This document shows positions 50,963 to 59,752 of a stretch of 64,000 nt of DNA, piece after piece. Numbering within the stretch: position 1 is the stretch's first letter; each line of letters starts with the position of its first letter. The position numbers and the translations under genes are program-made. The stretch covers positions 744,001 to 808,000 of the forward strand of contig NZ_OZ253573.1 of the NCBI RefSeq assembly GCF_965262965.1. The letters run 5' to 3'. This stretch comes from Poriferisodalis sp965262965 (GTDB lineage: Bacteria; Actinomycetota; Acidimicrobiia; Acidimicrobiales; Poriferisodalaceae). The notes under the pieces are model-generated. The model worked only from the letters and a program-made list of their open reading frames with translations, ran no database searches and was not told where the DNA came from.

Positions 50963-51691
50963 TCACAGCGGCAGTGTTCCTGTGACGGCCCGCAGCGCCG
51001 ATTTGCGTTTGGCGACATCGGGAAGCACTGACTTCACCAGTGCCCAGAAATCGGGCCCATGGTTGAGCTCGGTGAGGTGGGCCAACTCGTGCACGATGAC
51101 GTAGTCGAGCAACCTCGGCTCGAGCATCACGAGCCTCCAATTGAACCTGATGGGCCCGTTGGCGGAACAGCTCCCCCATCGTTTGCGCTGATCCCCGAGG
51201 TGCACTTCAGGTTTGGCGCCGTTCCCCATCACCGGCCACCATCGATCGACGCCAATCGAGACATGTTCGCTAGCACGCAGCCAGTACCACTCGACGATGG
51301 CGCTGCGGATCTGGAGTGCCGAATCGTCAGGATCCATCTTCAGCGGCAACATCACCTGCAGTGCCCACGGTCTGAATCTCACGTCAACGTCGGCGATGTC
51401 GTCACTGTATGCAGACAAGCTCAGGCTGCGTCCGAGATATGGCAGCGAGTCAGGCAGCGGGGGCGTAGGGCGCTCGGCGGGCACGGTCGCCATGCGATCC
51501 AGAATCCAGCGCGCCTTGCTTCGCACGAAGGCCGCCACATCTTCAGGACGTGTTGCTGCCGGGACCGCAACACGCACGCCGTCCGGGCCTGTGGTGATCT
51601 CCAAAGTCTTGTGCCGACGCGTGCTGCGCCTGATTTCGTAGTCGATAACGGCATCGCCGAATCGAATCCAGTCACGTTCAGTTCTATCCAC
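50963..51691 (-). CDS. YgjP-like zinc metallopeptidase (DUF45)
   Basis: A 242-residue protein of the YgjP/DUF45 family. RRSTRRHKTLEITTGPDGVRVAVPAATRPEDVAAFVRSKARWI is the characteristic N-terminal sheet region. DQRKRWGSCSANGPIRFNWRLVMLEPRLLDYVIVHELAHLTELNHGPDFW contains the HExxH zinc motif and the third His of the family. A soluble, gluzincin-like peptidase is expected; the physiological target is unknown. GTG start at 51691. It is divergent from the vapBC locus. Confidence 0.9.
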   Translation of the reverse strand: MDRTERDWIRFGDAVIDYEIRRSTRRHKTLEITTGPDGVRVAVPAATRPEDVAAFVRSKARWILDRMATVPAERPTPPLPDSLPYLGRSLSLSAYSDDIADVDVRFRPWALQVMLPLKMDPDDSALQIRSAIVEWYWLRASEHVSIGVDRWWPVMGNGAKPEVHLGDQRKRWGSCSANGPIRFNWRLVMLEPRLLDYVIVHELAHLTELNHGPDFWALVKSVLPDVAKRKSALRAVTGTLPL

Positions 51692-51760
51692 CCCGCGATT
51701 GTGCCCTCAGGTGGGAACAGAATTCACCTCAATTTCTGAGGTTTCTCAACTCGCTCTGCA

Positions 51761-51789
51761 ATGTGTACATTTGTACGAAATATACACAT
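51761..51789 (+). promoter_or_regulatory. inverted-repeat operator candidate upstream of vapBC
   Basis: ATGTGTA (51761-51767) and TACACAT (51783-51789) are perfect inverted arms spaced by 15 bases. A second, smaller dyad GTAC-N4-GTAC lies within (51765-51776). This local AT-rich site is well placed for VapBC autoregulation. Confidence 0.55.
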
Positions 51790-51852
51790 CGAGCACGTCG
51801 CGTACATCGACAAGCAAGCATGCACCGACAACCGGGCCTCAGGAGGGCGGCG

Positions 51853-52047
51853 ATGCGCACCAACATTGAGATCGACGACGAACTGATGGCTGAGGCCATG
51901 AAATGGGGCAGTTTTCGCACCAAGCGTGCAGCTGTGGAGGAAGGACTTCGCCTGCTGGTTCAAACGAGGACGCAGGGCCGCATCCGCAGTCTGCGAGGCA
52001 AGCTCCCGTGGGAGGGATCGCTCGACGAGATGCGCACTGACCGATGA
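51853..52047 (+). CDS. vapB: VapB-type antitoxin
   Basis: A 64-residue ribbon-helix-helix protein: MRTNIEIDDELMAEAMKWG forms the DNA-binding strand and helix, and TKRAAVEEGLRLLVQTRTQGRIRSLRGKLPWEG is the second helix with the toxin-binding tail that ends in the typical G-x-W motif. AGGAGG lies six bases before ATG 51853. ATGA overlap (52044-52047) couples it to vapC. A 7-bp inverted repeat upstream could be its operator. Confidence 0.9.
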   Translation: MRTNIEIDDELMAEAMKWGSFRTKRAAVEEGLRLLVQTRTQGRIRSLRGKLPWEGSLDEMRTDR

Positions 52048-52457
52048 TTGTCGTCGATTCATCGGTGTGGATCGACTTCTTCAACGGCATCGACACTCGC
52101 CAGACCGATCTGCTGGACGAGCTGCTGGGAGTGCAGCCGATTCTCATCGGTGACCTGACTCTCGCCGAGGTGCTGCAAGGGTTGCGAAGCGACGCTCACC
52201 TGCGCAGCGCCCAAGCGACGATGGACACGCTGTTCTACGAGCCGATGGTGGGACGGCATATCGCCATGGCCAGCGCTCTCAACTATCGGAAGCTACGCGC
52301 CGAGGGCATCACCCCCCGCAAAACCATCGACATGTTGATCGCGACCTTCTGCATGGAAAACGGGCACCAGCTGCTCCACGCAGATCGTGACTTCGAACCT
52401 ATGTCTGTACACCTCGGACTGACCGAGCTCTCGCGGTCGGTTACTGCCACGACATAG
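52044..52457 (+). CDS. vapC: VapC PIN-domain ribonuclease toxin
   Basis: A 137-residue PIN-domain toxin. Acidic residues D5 (VVDSSVWID), E42 (LTLAEVLQGL), D96 (TIDMLIATF) and D114 (HADRDF) make the full metal site. VapC proteins inhibit translation by cutting specific RNAs. The gene is translationally coupled to vapB. It is complete and likely functional, and sits next to a convergent carboxyltransferase gene. Confidence 0.92.
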   Translation: MIVVDSSVWIDFFNGIDTRQTDLLDELLGVQPILIGDLTLAEVLQGLRSDAHLRSAQATMDTLFYEPMVGRHIAMASALNYRKLRAEGITPRKTIDMLIATFCMENGHQLLHADRDFEPMSVHLGLTELSRSVTATT

Positions 52458-52537
52458 TCAGCGCTGCGGTGCTGCGCGGCTCAACCCAAGTGAGCACTGG
52501 GGATTCTTAGGGTTTCAGCGCGCCCGACCAGGCGCAT

Positions 52538-54142
52538 TCAGGGGCGGACGGCACGCTTGTGGGGGCGTCGCGCCAATTCCTCCAGAACGGGCTGAGCGAG
52601 CTTGACGAACGTGCACGCCAGCCTGCGGGTCTCGCGGGGGTCGATGAGATCGACGACATCGCCACCCATGGCGGCCTTGAACGGCGACCGCAGGCGCAGC
52701 AGGCGCTCCTCGATCATCTCCCGGTGCGCTTCTGGGTCGGGCGCGGCTTCGATCTCACGCCGGTACGCCGCTGCGACGCCGCCCTCGATGGGAATGCCGC
52801 CCCACTCCCCCGCCGGCCAGCCGAAACGCAGGTTCAGCCCATGGGGCAACCCGATGCTGTTGGGCGCATCTGCTGCGACGCCGTAGGACTTGCGGACGTT
52901 GAACTCCACCTTGGGCACGTTGGCTTCCGCCGAAGCAATCAACGCACGCACACCACGGCGCATCGTGGCCTTGCGCTCGGCTACGGAGCCCAGCATGAAA
53001 CCAGGCATGTCCAGAAAGATCACCATCGGCAGGTTGAACGCGTCGCACAGGTCGATGAAGTGCGCGTACTTATCGGCCCCGTCGCCGTCCATGGCACCCG
53101 CGAGGCGCATCGGGTCGTTGCCGACGACGCCGACGGAGTAGCCGTCGAGCCGGGCAAACCCGGTGATGATCGCACCGGCATAGTGCTGACGCATCTCGAA
53201 GAACTCGCCGTTGTCGACGACGTGTCGGATGAGTGCTCGGGCGTCGTAGCCCGCCCGACGGTTCGTCGGGATGATGTTGAGCAGTTCTTCGGGGCGGCGA
53301 TCGGGGGGATCGCCGGTGTCCACCCGCGGTGCCACGACAGACACGGTGTTCGGCAAGTACGAGAGGAACTGCTTGATCTGGTTGAAGGCGTCCTCTTCGT
53401 CTTCGGCGACGTTGTCGACTTGGCCGCTCTCGTAGACGTGCATGCGATAGCCGCCGAGTTCCTCCTTGGAGAGCGTCTCCCCGATGGCGCGCTGCACCAC
53501 CGGCGGGCCGGACGGGAAGATCTGCGACTGGCCTTTCACCATCACGGTGAAGTGAGACATCAACGCGGCTGCAGCAGGCCAGCCCGCTACCGAGCCCATA
53601 ATCCCCGACGCCACCGGGACCTTGGTCATCATCTCCACTGACTGCCACCACATGTCGCCCGAGGGCAAGGCCATCTGGCCCGATTCCTCGTCGGATTTGG
53701 AGCTGTGGCCCACGCCTTCGCGCAGCTGCACATACGGGATGCCGTACTGGATCGCCAATGGCTGAGCGAACTGGTGCGGGATCTTGTGCACATTGTGCGG
53801 GCTGCCTCCCGAGAGCGTGAAGTCGTCGCCCCCGATGGCCACCGGACGACCGTCGAGCTCAGCGAGACCCATGACGTAACCGCCCGGGGTGAACCCGATG
53901 ATGTTGCCCTCGTCGTCGTACTCCGGACCGCCCATGAGCCCGCCCATCTCGACGAACGAATCCGGATCGGCCATCTTGGCGATGCGCTCGCGCACCGTGT
54001 ATCGGCCGCCGTGGTGCTGGCGTTCGATTCGCTCGGGACCGCCCATCTCTGCGACCAGTTCCTTGAGGTACGCGATCTCGTCAAGCGCGTCCTCCCAGGT
54101 CATCCCCGGCTTCCACGTCTCCCGATCCGGATCAATTGGCAT
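52538..54142 (-). CDS. acyl-CoA carboxylase carboxyltransferase subunit
   Basis: A 534-residue biotin-dependent carboxyltransferase. ERIERQHHGGRYTVRERIAKMADPDSFVEMGGLMG opens the crotonase-like N domain. The C domain carries INIIPTNRRAGYDARALIRHVVD, IIFLDMPGFMLGS-type sequence (VIFLDMPGFMLGSVAERKATMRRG) and GLRFGWPAGEWGGIP. It is unlike the methylcrotonyl-type gene at 33.5 kb and lacks an adjacent biotin carboxylase, so it probably borrows an alpha subunit made elsewhere, possibly the one at 35.2 kb. Starts at ATG 54142 with GGAG upstream. Acyl-CoA substrate unknown. Confidence 0.87.
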   Translation of the reverse strand: MPIDPDRETWKPGMTWEDALDEIAYLKELVAEMGGPERIERQHHGGRYTVRERIAKMADPDSFVEMGGLMGGPEYDDEGNIIGFTPGGYVMGLAELDGRPVAIGGDDFTLSGGSPHNVHKIPHQFAQPLAIQYGIPYVQLREGVGHSSKSDEESGQMALPSGDMWWQSVEMMTKVPVASGIMGSVAGWPAAAALMSHFTVMVKGQSQIFPSGPPVVQRAIGETLSKEELGGYRMHVYESGQVDNVAEDEEDAFNQIKQFLSYLPNTVSVVAPRVDTGDPPDRRPEELLNIIPTNRRAGYDARALIRHVVDNGEFFEMRQHYAGAIITGFARLDGYSVGVVGNDPMRLAGAMDGDGADKYAHFIDLCDAFNLPMVIFLDMPGFMLGSVAERKATMRRGVRALIASAEANVPKVEFNVRKSYGVAADAPNSIGLPHGLNLRFGWPAGEWGGIPIEGGVAAAYRREIEAAPDPEAHREMIEERLLRLRSPFKAAMGGDVVDLIDPRETRRLACTFVKLAQPVLEELARRPHKRAVRP

Positions 54143-54430
54143 CTCGGCGCTCCGATCTCCCCAACGAGACGTCGTCCCGCAAACTTCGGCCGCGCAATCC
54201 GCAGACGCGGTCGCTCAGCATCACTACGAATGTATGGGGCGACGCTCGATAGTGCCGATGGCATGGGAGCAGGCGGCCCGACTGAGAGGTGCCCCGGGGC
54301 ACGCTCGAACGGTGAACAAGCCACGCCCGGCGACCGCTCAGGTCGCCACACCCGCCGGCTGTCTGCCGCACTAAGTTTCGGCTGTTAGATGCTGCGGCTC
54401 GTGGCGTCGCCGGGACGACAGGGGTAGATC

Positions 54431-55531
54431 ATGGAATTGGGACTGTTCACGATGCCGAGCCATCCGCCCGAGCGCGATCTGCGAGAGGGCTGGGAATGGG
54501 ATCTGCAGGTCATCGAATGGGCTGACGAGTTCGGTTTCGGCGAGGCCTGGATCGGCGAGCATCACGCCGCGAAATGGGAGCCCCACCCCGCGCCGGACTT
54601 GCTGACGATCGAGGCGCTGCGTCGCACCAAGAACATCCGGATCGGTCCCGGCGGCTTCCTGCTGCCCTACTACCACCCCGCGGAGCTGGCGAATCGCATC
54701 TCCCTGCTCGACCATCTCTCCGAAGGCCGTCTCAACTTCGGTGTCGCGGCCAGCGGCCTGCCCAGCGACTGGGAGATGTTCGGTGTTGACGGCATGGCCG
54801 GCGAGAACCGCGAAATGACCCAGGAAGCCGTTGAGTTCATCCTGAACATGTGGAGCCAGGAACCCGGCTGGACACACGAGGGAAAACACTGGAAGGGCTC
54901 GGTACCCCATGGCATGCCCGACATGGAGCTCGTGCATCACCTGCGGCCGCTGCAGCAGCCGCACCCGCCGATCGGTGTCGCCGGACTGAACTCGCCATCG
55001 CCGACGCTCGAGATGGCCGGGGAAAAGGGCTGGATCCCGATGAGCCTGAATCTCAACCCGCAGTACGTCAGCGGGCATTGGGACTCCTACGAAGCCGGCG
55101 CTCGTCGTGCTGGACGCGAGGCCAGCCGCAGCGAGTGGCGCATGGTGCGTGAAGTGTTCGTGGCCCCCACCGACGAGGAAGCCTGGGAGCTGTCCTACGG
55201 CGGGATGATGGGCCGGATGATGACCGACTACTTCATCCCGCTGCTCGGCGCGTTCGACTTTCACAAGTTCCTCATCGACGAGCGCAACCCGCCCGTCGGC
55301 GGCGAAGTGACCGTCGAGTACTGCGCCCGCAACAACTGGTTCATCGGCTCCCCCGAGACGGTCGCTGCAGACATCGAGAAGGTGTACGCCGACGTGGGCG
55401 GTTTCGGCCACCTGCTTCTGTTCTGCTTCGACTACGCAGAAACGCCTGAGACGGCACAAGCGTGGAGGCGGTCGATGGATCTGCTGGCCAATGACGTCAT
55501 GCCGCGGGTGGCGCACCTCGCCGGGGACTGA
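54431..55531 (+). CDS. LLM-class flavin-dependent monooxygenase (limonene-monooxygenase-like)
   Basis: A 366-residue luciferase-like monooxygenase. ELGLFTMPSHPPERDLREGWEWDLQVIEWADEFGFGEAWIGEHHAAKWEP at the start and FLLPYYHPAELANRISLLDHLSEGRLNFGVAASG in the FMN region match the limonene 1,2-monooxygenase/alkanal-type group. AGGGG precedes ATG 54431. First gene of the eight-gene operon. It would use reduced flavin from another protein to insert oxygen into an unidentified, probably hydrophobic substrate. The Rieske gene follows after seven bases. Confidence 0.88.
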   Translation: MELGLFTMPSHPPERDLREGWEWDLQVIEWADEFGFGEAWIGEHHAAKWEPHPAPDLLTIEALRRTKNIRIGPGGFLLPYYHPAELANRISLLDHLSEGRLNFGVAASGLPSDWEMFGVDGMAGENREMTQEAVEFILNMWSQEPGWTHEGKHWKGSVPHGMPDMELVHHLRPLQQPHPPIGVAGLNSPSPTLEMAGEKGWIPMSLNLNPQYVSGHWDSYEAGARRAGREASRSEWRMVREVFVAPTDEEAWELSYGGMMGRMMTDYFIPLLGAFDFHKFLIDERNPPVGGEVTVEYCARNNWFIGSPETVAADIEKVYADVGGFGHLLLFCFDYAETPETAQAWRRSMDLLANDVMPRVAHLAGD

Positions 55532-55538
55532 GACGCCG

Positions 55539-56711
55539 GTGCCCGCCCGACCGACGTTGGAGCAGACCGCTCGGGCGTTGACCGGGCGCGCACGGGCTGG
55601 CGTCTCGCAGTACACCGGCATCGGGACCCGGCGAATCGCGCGGCGACCACCGGCCTGGCTGCCGTCGCCCGAGTTGCCGAAGGGCGACCCGAGGCTCGGG
55701 CTGCGAGACCGCTGGTACCTGCTCGGCACCTCGAACCTGGTGTCCGACGAACCCGTGGCGACTCGCCTGCTCGGCGAAGACTTGGTGCTCTGGCGCGACG
55801 GCAGCGACGCGCCACGCCTCATGGGCGATCTGTGCCCCCATCGAGGAGCCCGGCTGTCGATCGGCGATGTCGTGGATGGGGAGCTGCGATGCAGCTACCA
55901 CCACTGGCGCTTCGACGGCGACGGGCAGTGCATCTCGGTGCCGTCCCAGGGAGGTGCGTGCTCGCTGGCCGAACGGACGCGGGTCAGCGTGAGCTACCCA
56001 GTCGTTGAGCAGGCCGGCTACCTGTGGGCCTGGATCGGCGAAGCCGAGGCTGCTCCGCTCGACCTTCCGACGGAGTTCAGCGACAGCCGCTACTCGACAT
56101 TTCCCGAGACCGTGGAATGGGGCGCGAACTGGCTGCTCGCGCTCGAGAATCTCGTGGATCTCATGCATGCGCCGTTCCTGCACGCACGCTCGATCACGCT
56201 GAACGATGGGATCACCGACGACCGCGTCGTTGTCGACGATCACGAGGACGGCTTCGAAATTCGCCGGCGCGACCAGGCGGGCACCAACTTCGACTGGATC
56301 GATATCCACACGGGTGCACTTGCCTACGTTCGTCTCGATATCCCGCTGCCGCCCAGTGCCGGGCCCGGTCCCCCGCTGCGGATCCTGGGATTCCTGACGC
56401 CACGCGACAACGCTGCAACGCTCGTGCACTTCCCGCGTTTTCGGGAGGTGGCGGGCCGGGAGCGCCGCATCTGGCGGGCGCTGTACCGGCTGCGCCTGCG
56501 CGGCACCCATCTCCACGTGCTCAACCAGGACAAGGAGATGCTCGAGAGCCTGCGCACCGTTGAGGAGGCTCGGCGTGACGAGCATCTCGCCCAAGCCGAC
56601 CGGCCCGTGGTCCACTTGCGCCGGGCGCTCGAACCAGACTTCGAGGCACAACGGGCACGGTTTGGGCTGGCACCCGAGTCGATTCAGGCGCCCGTAGCGC
56701 TCGCCGACTGA
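55539..56711 (+). CDS. Rieske non-heme iron oxygenase
   Basis: A 390-residue oxygenase of the VanA/phthalate-type single-component class, from GTG 55539. The Rieske [2Fe-2S] site is CPHRGARL plus CSYHHWRF. The mononuclear iron site in the C-terminal domain is NLVDLMHAPFLH, giving two histidines and an acidic residue nearby. It needs a reductase, which is not in the window. Placed between the LLM monooxygenase and cupin genes, it likely hydroxylates or demethylates an intermediate of the same pathway. ATG 55491 also opens this frame but would overlap the LLM gene. Confidence 0.9.
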   Translation: MPARPTLEQTARALTGRARAGVSQYTGIGTRRIARRPPAWLPSPELPKGDPRLGLRDRWYLLGTSNLVSDEPVATRLLGEDLVLWRDGSDAPRLMGDLCPHRGARLSIGDVVDGELRCSYHHWRFDGDGQCISVPSQGGACSLAERTRVSVSYPVVEQAGYLWAWIGEAEAAPLDLPTEFSDSRYSTFPETVEWGANWLLALENLVDLMHAPFLHARSITLNDGITDDRVVVDDHEDGFEIRRRDQAGTNFDWIDIHTGALAYVRLDIPLPPSAGPGPPLRILGFLTPRDNAATLVHFPRFREVAGRERRIWRALYRLRLRGTHLHVLNQDKEMLESLRTVEEARRDEHLAQADRPVVHLRRALEPDFEAQRARFGLAPESIQAPVALAD

Positions 56712-56761
56712 CGCCGACCCGCACCTAGCCGCCAACCGTTGACGACCCCAGGACACGAACG

Positions 56762-57304
56762 ATGAGCCAGACCGCCGCCGACCCGATCAAAGCAATGGAT
56801 ACGTCACCCCAGGAATCACGACACCTCATGGCGCGCATCGACTCCATGTGCGCTATGCGCGACACCCGGCGGGAGGATTGGGACACGCTGGCGTTCCAAA
56901 CCAAGGCGGGACCACAGTACCGGCGCGCCCAGATCCGCTATATCGGCTCGGGCGGCACCGGCAATCATGAGGGCGACGAGCAAGCCCTGGCCGCCGAGCA
57001 CTTCACGTTCTCCAACATGCTGCTGCCACCGGGCGCCGAGGGTCCCGAGCACACTCACCATGACGTGGAGGAGGCGTTCTTTGTGCTCGAAGGCGAGCTC
57101 GAAGTCACGATCTATGACGAAGACAACTCCGCCAGCCGGCTGCTCGGCTATCGCGACCTGATCAAGATCCCCGCCGGCACCGCCCGGTCGCTGCGCAACG
57201 TCGGTGACACCGACGCGCTGTTCGTGGTGATGCTCGGGGCGTCGAGGCCGCAGTTGCCCACCTACCCCCCGCATTCCCCCATGGCGGGGATCACGCGGGA
57301 CTGA
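56762..57304 (+). CDS. cupin-domain protein
   Basis: A 180-residue single-cupin protein. Motif 1 is PEHTHHDVEEAFFVLEGELEVTI (H-x-H and a Glu) and motif 2 is RDLIKIPAGTARSLRNVGD, lacking the usual second histidine of many cupins. It could be a small metal-dependent dioxygenase or isomerase, or a non-catalytic binding protein. It lies 50 bases downstream of the Rieske gene and 22 bases before the SDR gene in the operon. Confidence 0.82.
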   Translation: MSQTAADPIKAMDTSPQESRHLMARIDSMCAMRDTRREDWDTLAFQTKAGPQYRRAQIRYIGSGGTGNHEGDEQALAAEHFTFSNMLLPPGAEGPEHTHHDVEEAFFVLEGELEVTIYDEDNSASRLLGYRDLIKIPAGTARSLRNVGDTDALFVVMLGASRPQLPTYPPHSPMAGITRD

Positions 57305-57326
57305 GCCACCCACTCGATCCTCGATC

Positions 57327-58076
57327 ATGAGCCTGCGCGGTCGCCGTGTCGTCGTCACCGGTGCCGGGCGCGGGCTCGGCGAAGCAATGGCACACGCGAT
57401 CGCTTCGCAAGGCGGGTCGGTCATCGTGGCCGAGCTGTTTCCCGAACGAGGCGAACGTGTCGTCAGCGAGATCCGGACCAGCGGCGGCGCCGCCGAGTTC
57501 GTCCCGACCGATGTGAGCGATGAAGACTCAGTCGCCGATCTGGCCGAGCGTCTCGGCTCCGGGGGGGCCCTCTGGGGCGTCGTGAACAATGCCGGACTGG
57601 CCGACGCCGTGGGCGGAAAGACGTTCTGGGATATCACGCCCGTCGAATGGGATCGCATTCAGGCCACCAATGCTCGCGGACCGTGGCTGGTGAGTCGGGC
57701 GCTGGTTCCGCAGCTGCTGGCTGCGGGCGAAGGCCGGATCGTCAACATCGCCTCGGATGCTGCGCTGTACGGCTCGCCGCGCCTCTCGCACTACATCGCT
57801 TCGAAAGGCTCGCTCATTGCTCTCACGCGGGCGATGGCCCGCGAGCTGGGCGACCACGGCATCACCGTCAACGCCGTTGCGCCCGGTCTCGTCGAGGGGC
57901 CCTCGTCTAAGCAGATCCCCGCCGAGCGGCACGCTCTGTACGCAGAGAATCGAGCGATCAGCCGGCCGCAGCAGCCCGGTGATGTGACAGGCACTGTGAC
58001 ATTCCTGCTCTCGGATGCTGCTGCCTACATCACCGGGCAGACGATCGTCGTCGACGGCGGATTCGTGATGCCATGA
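57327..58076 (+). CDS. short-chain dehydrogenase/reductase
   Basis: A 249-residue classical SDR. TGAGRGLGEAMA binds the cofactor, VNNAG is near residue 88, and S...YIASK (SDAALYGSPRLSHYIASKGSL) forms the catalytic site. The C terminus GQTIVVDGGFVMP is typical. Its stop overlaps the start of the ThDP enzyme by ATGA, so the two are coupled: an alcohol oxidised to a ketone may be the ThDP enzyme substrate. That order is inference from position. Confidence 0.88.
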   Translation: MSLRGRRVVVTGAGRGLGEAMAHAIASQGGSVIVAELFPERGERVVSEIRTSGGAAEFVPTDVSDEDSVADLAERLGSGGALWGVVNNAGLADAVGGKTFWDITPVEWDRIQATNARGPWLVSRALVPQLLAAGEGRIVNIASDAALYGSPRLSHYIASKGSLIALTRAMARELGDHGITVNAVAPGLVEGPSSKQIPAERHALYAENRAISRPQQPGDVTGTVTFLLSDAAAYITGQTIVVDGGFVMP

Positions 58077-59752
58077 GCGCAGCCCAGCCAAGAAACGGCG
58101 GCAACTTGCTCGTCGAGGTGCTGAAATCGCTCGGCATCGATGTTGCCTTCGGTGTGGTGAGCGTCCACAATCTCCCGCTGGTCGACGCGCTGGCGCATCG
58201 CTTGCGGTGGGTTCCCACGCGCACCGAAGCAGCCGCGGTGAACGCGGCCGACGGCTACGCCCGGGTCCGACGCACGCCCGGGTGCGCGGTGACTTCGACG
58301 GGTACCGGCGCAGCGAATGCAGCCGGCGCGCTGGTGGAGGCGCTCACGGCTGGTTCGCCCGTGCTGCACGTCACCGGTCAGATTCCCAGCGAGCATCTCG
58401 GCGCCGGCCGTGGGGTCATTCACGAGACCCGTGACCAGTTGGGGATGCTGCGGTCCTGCTCGGTATGGGCGGCGACCGTCGGGCCCGATGCCGCGGACGA
58501 CTTCGCCCGAGCCGCCGGGCGACTGGCCCAGCACCCGCGTGGCCCCGTCAGCTTGGAATGGCCGATCGACCTGCAATACGGCGAGCCAGCACCGTCACAC
58601 AATGGCGCTGAGGCCGCCGCCACGAAGCCGAATTCGGCCAACATCGAGGGTGCGCCTGAGCCCGACGAGGCAACGCTGGATCGGGTCGCCGAGCTCATTG
58701 CCGCAGCGGAGCGCCCCTTGGTGTGGGCAGGAGGGGGCGCCATCGATTGCAGCGGCCCGATTGACGAGCTCTTGCGCTGCACAGGTGCCGGCCTGTTCAC
58801 CTCCAACGCGGGCCGTGGCGTCGTGCCCGAGACCGACGACCGCGTCATCGGCAATTTCGCAGCGTCTGCAACAGGAGCCGAGCTGCTTGCCCACGCCGAC
58901 CTGCTCATCTCGGTCGGCACGCACTTCCGCTCGAACGAGACCCGCAGCTACCGACTCGCGGTGCCCCCTGCCCACATTCAGATCGACATCGACCCAGCAG
59001 CAATCGGGCGCGTCTACCTCGCAGAGGTCGGGATCGTGGGCGACGCATGCACAGTGATCGCCTCGCTCGTGGACCGGCTTGCCGGCCGTCCGGGTGCTTG
59101 CCAGCCCCAGTGGCGAGGAAGCATTACTGCCGCACGCGAACAGTGCAGGGCCCAGCTGCGGCGCGACATCGGGCCGTACGCGTCAATCTGCGACATCATG
59201 GCGAACGTGCTCGGCGACCGGTCACCCCGCGTGCGCGATATCACCATCCCGAACAGTTCGTGGGGCAATCGTCTGCTGCCCGTGATCGACTCCTCCACGA
59301 ATGTGGTTCCCCGAGGAGGCGGCATTGGACAGGCCGTCGGGATGTCGATCGGCGCAGCCGTTGCCCGTGCAGATGAGCCGACCATGGTGGTGGTGGGCGA
59401 CGGGGGTCTCGTCTCCCAACTCGGCGAACTGGCCACGCTGGCCCAAGAAGACCTGTCCGTCACCATCGTGGCCTTCGATGACGGCGGCTACGGGGTGCTG
59501 CGCAACACGCAAGACCGGCACCTCGGTCGCCGCTCCGGCGTGGATCTGTTCACCCCGGACCTGGCTGCGGCAGCGGCAGCGTTCGATTTCGGCTACTTCG
59601 ATGTATCGACGCCCGAGGAATTCGCCAGCGCGTTCGAAACCACGACCGCAGCAGGATGCCCGCAGATGATCCGGGTGGACTGCGAGGCGCTCGGACCCAT
59701 GCCGGTGCCGTTCGTTCCCCCGGTCGAGATGCCACCGACGACTCCGACATGA
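58073..59752 (+). CDS. thiamine diphosphate-dependent enzyme (acetolactate synthase/benzoylformate decarboxylase fold)
   Basis: A 559-residue ThDP enzyme. The catalytic glutamate lies in TRTEAAAVNAADGYARV, the central domain has VWAGGGAIDCSGPIDEL, and the diphosphate/Mg site is VVVGDGGLVSQLGELATLAQEDL followed by FDDGGYGVLR. Paralogues make or cleave C-C bonds next to carbonyls, and some hydrolyse cyclic 1,2-diketones. It is coupled to the SDR upstream and to the hydroxylase genes downstream. A role in ring cleavage or acyloin formation is inferred from operon context. No FAD-domain signature decides between synthase and decarboxylase. Confidence 0.86.
   Translation: MSAAQPRNGGNLLVEVLKSLGIDVAFGVVSVHNLPLVDALAHRLRWVPTRTEAAAVNAADGYARVRRTPGCAVTSTGTGAANAAGALVEALTAGSPVLHVTGQIPSEHLGAGRGVIHETRDQLGMLRSCSVWAATVGPDAADDFARAAGRLAQHPRGPVSLEWPIDLQYGEPAPSHNGAEAAATKPNSANIEGAPEPDEATLDRVAELIAAAERPLVWAGGGAIDCSGPIDELLRCTGAGLFTSNAGRGVVPETDDRVIGNFAASATGAELLAHADLLISVGTHFRSNETRSYRLAVPPAHIQIDIDPAAIGRVYLAEVGIVGDACTVIASLVDRLAGRPGACQPQWRGSITAAREQCRAQLRRDIGPYASICDIMANVLGDRSPRVRDITIPNSSWGNRLLPVIDSSTNVVPRGGGIGQAVGMSIGAAVARADEPTMVVVGDGGLVSQLGELATLAQEDLSVTIVAFDDGGYGVLRNTQDRHLGRRSGVDLFTPDLAAAAAAFDFGYFDVSTPEEFASAFETTTAAGCPQMIRVDCEALGPMPVPFVPPVEMPPTTPT

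Noticed and set aside
54143..54430. Hidden gene or RNA in the 288-base gap
   Set aside because: No frame with coding character, hairpin or tRNA-like fold was seen; it is probably a divergent promoter region.
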